Assembly (NCBI GenBank): GCA_946540605.1
Contig: CAMNIU010000150.1
Span: forward strand, 1 to 43,860
Length of the DNA: 43,860 nt
Reading direction: 5' to 3'
From: an uncultured Treponema sp.
Lineage (GTDB): Bacteria > Spirochaetota > Spirochaetia > Treponematales > Treponemataceae
A program made the position numbers and the translations under genes. Each line of letters starts with the position of its first letter. Position 1 is the stretch's first letter. Of this stretch, positions 42,735 through 43,860 are shown one piece after another. The notes under the pieces are model-generated. The model saw nothing but the letters and a program-made list of their open reading frames with translations. It was not told where the DNA came from and did no database searches.

Positions 42735-42790
42735 TCGAAGAACCGTTAAAAAAAATTGCGAATACGTGGAGCAATTTTTTAGGTTCTTCC
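42735..42790. repeat. Bulged hairpin repeat, copy C
   Basis: The outer stem is GAAGAACC/GGTTCTTC, the inner stem AAAATTGC/GCAATTTT, and the bulge is CGTTA. Its loop GAATACGTGGA is the same as in copy B. It begins nine bases past the tRNA-Pro breakpoint. Confidence 0.75.
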
Positions 42791-42904
42791 AACGAATACT
42801 ATATCATATAATCTCAATTAATCTTGATATGCTTTTTGAGAGAGAAAAAGCATATTACTGCTGGGCCTCAACGCAGAAAACACCAAAATAGCGTTGAGGT
42901 GTGG

Positions 42905-43077
42905 GTATAGGGAGCTATTGTATTTAGCTGCAATTTCTTCTCGTGTTATCTAATTATTTTGTTTAATCAATTCTAATACATTTGTATCAAAGTTTGAAGT
43001 CATCTTTGTGTTTGTCCGAGGAAGAGCTTGAAAATCCCATGTAAGTACTAACAAATTATATTCCAAATGGTAAACTT
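42905..43077 (-). pseudogene. Possible decayed HTH-containing reading frame
   Basis: On the minus strand a frame reads LTWDFQALPRTNTKMTSNFD, then TNVLELIKQNN, a TAG stop, and ITREEIAAKYN. The last part looks like a winged-helix segment such as those at the end of AlbA/Schlafen-type ATPases. The in-frame stop and short length suggest a remnant. The rest of the 665-base gap (42445-43109) holds the tRNA fragments and hairpins already listed. Confidence 0.35.
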
Positions 43078-43109
43078 GCGAGTTTCATTTTTTAATGGTA
43101 ATATAAGCT

Positions 43110-43860
43110 ATGGCAAAAAAGGATTCGACAAAGAAGCAGAAAATGATTGCTCGTCTTCAGGAGTTTACTTTGATGGACGATGACTTTATGACTCGCTTTT
43201 TTGAAAATGACAAGGACTGTACTCAATTCGTACTTCAAACTATACTTGATAACAAGAAGCTTAAAGTAATTGATACAGTTGCTCAGAAAACCGTAAAGAG
43301 CCTTGAAGGTCGTTCTGTTAGACTTGATGTTTATGCAAAAGACAATAAAGGTAAACCTTACGATATTGAAATTCAGAGGGCTGATAAAGGTGCAGGTGCT
43401 AAACGTGCACGCTATAATTCAGCATTAATGGATGCAGATATTACGGTTCCTGGTGAAGATGCAAAGAATCTTCCAGAAAGTTATGTCATTTTTATTACTG
43501 AAAATGATATATTCAAAAAAGGAAAACCGTTGTATAAAATAGACAGGTACGTAGATGGTGAAGAATTATTCAACGATGAAGCACATATCATCTATGTAAA
43601 CGGCGAATATAAAGGAAATGATCCGATTGGCGACCTTATGCATGACTTTCATTGCAAAAAGGCCGATGACATGAAGAGTAAACTTCTGGCTGACAGAGCC
43701 AGATATCTCAAGGAAGATGAAAAGGGGGTTAAGCATATGTGTAGAATTATGGAAGACTTCGCTAAGGAAGAAAGAGCTGAACGTGACCTTGAAACTGCTG
43801 TAAAATTAATTGAACAGGGAAAAATGACTGAAGAAGAAGTTGCAGAATTTTATCATTTTA
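43110..43860 (+). CDS. PD-(D/E)XK nuclease family transposase-like protein (3' end cut by window)
   Basis: At least 250 residues are present and the frame is open at the window edge. After a Lys-rich start the sequence FTLMDDDFMTRFFENDKDC and the nuclease-like block RLDVYAKDNKGKPYDIEIQ (Asp followed by Glu-x-Gln) match the PDDEXK_2/Rpn group, often annotated as transposase. The later segment with RARYNSALMDADITVPGEDA is also typical. The ribosome site is weak. It often occurs in many copies in Treponema genomes and marks mobile DNA; the real function may be recombination-promoting nuclease activity. Confidence 0.82.
   Translation, partial: MAKKDSTKKQKMIARLQEFTLMDDDFMTRFFENDKDCTQFVLQTILDNKKLKVIDTVAQKTVKSLEGRSVRLDVYAKDNKGKPYDIEIQRADKGAGAKRARYNSALMDADITVPGEDAKNLPESYVIFITENDIFKKGKPLYKIDRYVDGEELFNDEAHIIYVNGEYKGNDPIGDLMHDFHCKKADDMKSKLLADRARYLKEDEKGVKHMCRIMEDFAKEERAERDLETAVKLIEQGKMTEEEVAEFYHF

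Noticed and set aside
15231..42790. Bulged hairpins as integron attC sites, which exist in some Treponema
   Set aside because: The stems lack the RYYYAAC and GTTRRRY core boxes in the right places, and no integrase or cassette layout is present.
1..43860. CRISPR array, rRNA genes or a prophage
   Set aside because: No regularly spaced repeats, no rRNA sequence and no phage structural genes are visible; the repeats present are dispersed palindromes.

Overview
The window looks like chromosomal DNA of a host-associated or rumen-type Treponema (Spirochaetota). This is inferred from moderate-to-low GC, the LL-diaminopimelate aminotransferase route, glutamine synthetase III, a flagellar-switch-like protein, an Fe-S type PurF and many short palindromic repeats, some inside genes. 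No ribosomal RNA or complete tRNA gene is present, so the genus call is not certain.

Layout. 1-4625: efp, then an orphan peptide-binding lipoprotein co-transcribed with a chemoreceptor. 4641-8288: rpsU on the minus strand, then a four-gene ECF vitamin/amino-acid transporter (S, A, A', T). 8285-15510, minus strand: one long operon asnB - carB C-terminal half - pyrG - glnA - ANTAR regulator. 15527-20213: a GH43 lipoprotein, an Xre-HTH protein fused to FliM/FliN-type domains, a decayed ABC exporter and a small prepilin peptidase. 20271-28940, minus strand: an AmtB-PII fusion, a transglutaminase-like lipoprotein, glnN (GSIII) and dapF-dapL. 28967-31021, minus strand: pheA-aroF behind a Phe-rich leader peptide. 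31050-41899, plus strand: carA - carB N-terminal half, then gltB-gltD-purF. 41905-43860: a small unknown gene, tRNA-Pro 3' fragments, repeats and a truncated PD-(D/E)XK transposase-family gene.

How it works together. The window holds most of an ammonia and glutamine economy: ammonium uptake and sensing (AmtB-PII), two glutamine synthetases, glutamate synthase, and glutamine-using enzymes (AsnB, CarAB, PyrG, PurF). Six leaders (asnB, amtB, glnN, dapF, carA, gltB) start almost at the predicted transcription start with a small hairpin whose six-base loop reads AA(A/T)G(A/G)(G/C). In every case the loop and the 3' side of that hairpin are also part of the 5' arm of an intrinsic terminator. A1 and G4 of a six-base loop are the known recognition bases of ANTAR antitermination proteins, and an ANTAR protein is encoded at the end of the asnB operon. 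The simplest reading is an ANTAR-controlled nitrogen regulon with autoregulation. There are nine hexaloops in all; amtB, glnN and gltB carry two terminator units in series.

Other points of interest are carbamoyl-phosphate synthetase split at its central linker into two genes about 19 kb apart on opposite strands, a classical phenylalanine attenuator with a probably leaderless leader peptide, the HTH-FliM/SpoA fusion, palindromic repeats inserted in frame into six nitrogen-metabolism genes, and a four-copy hairpin element with compensating stem changes and a constant bulge.
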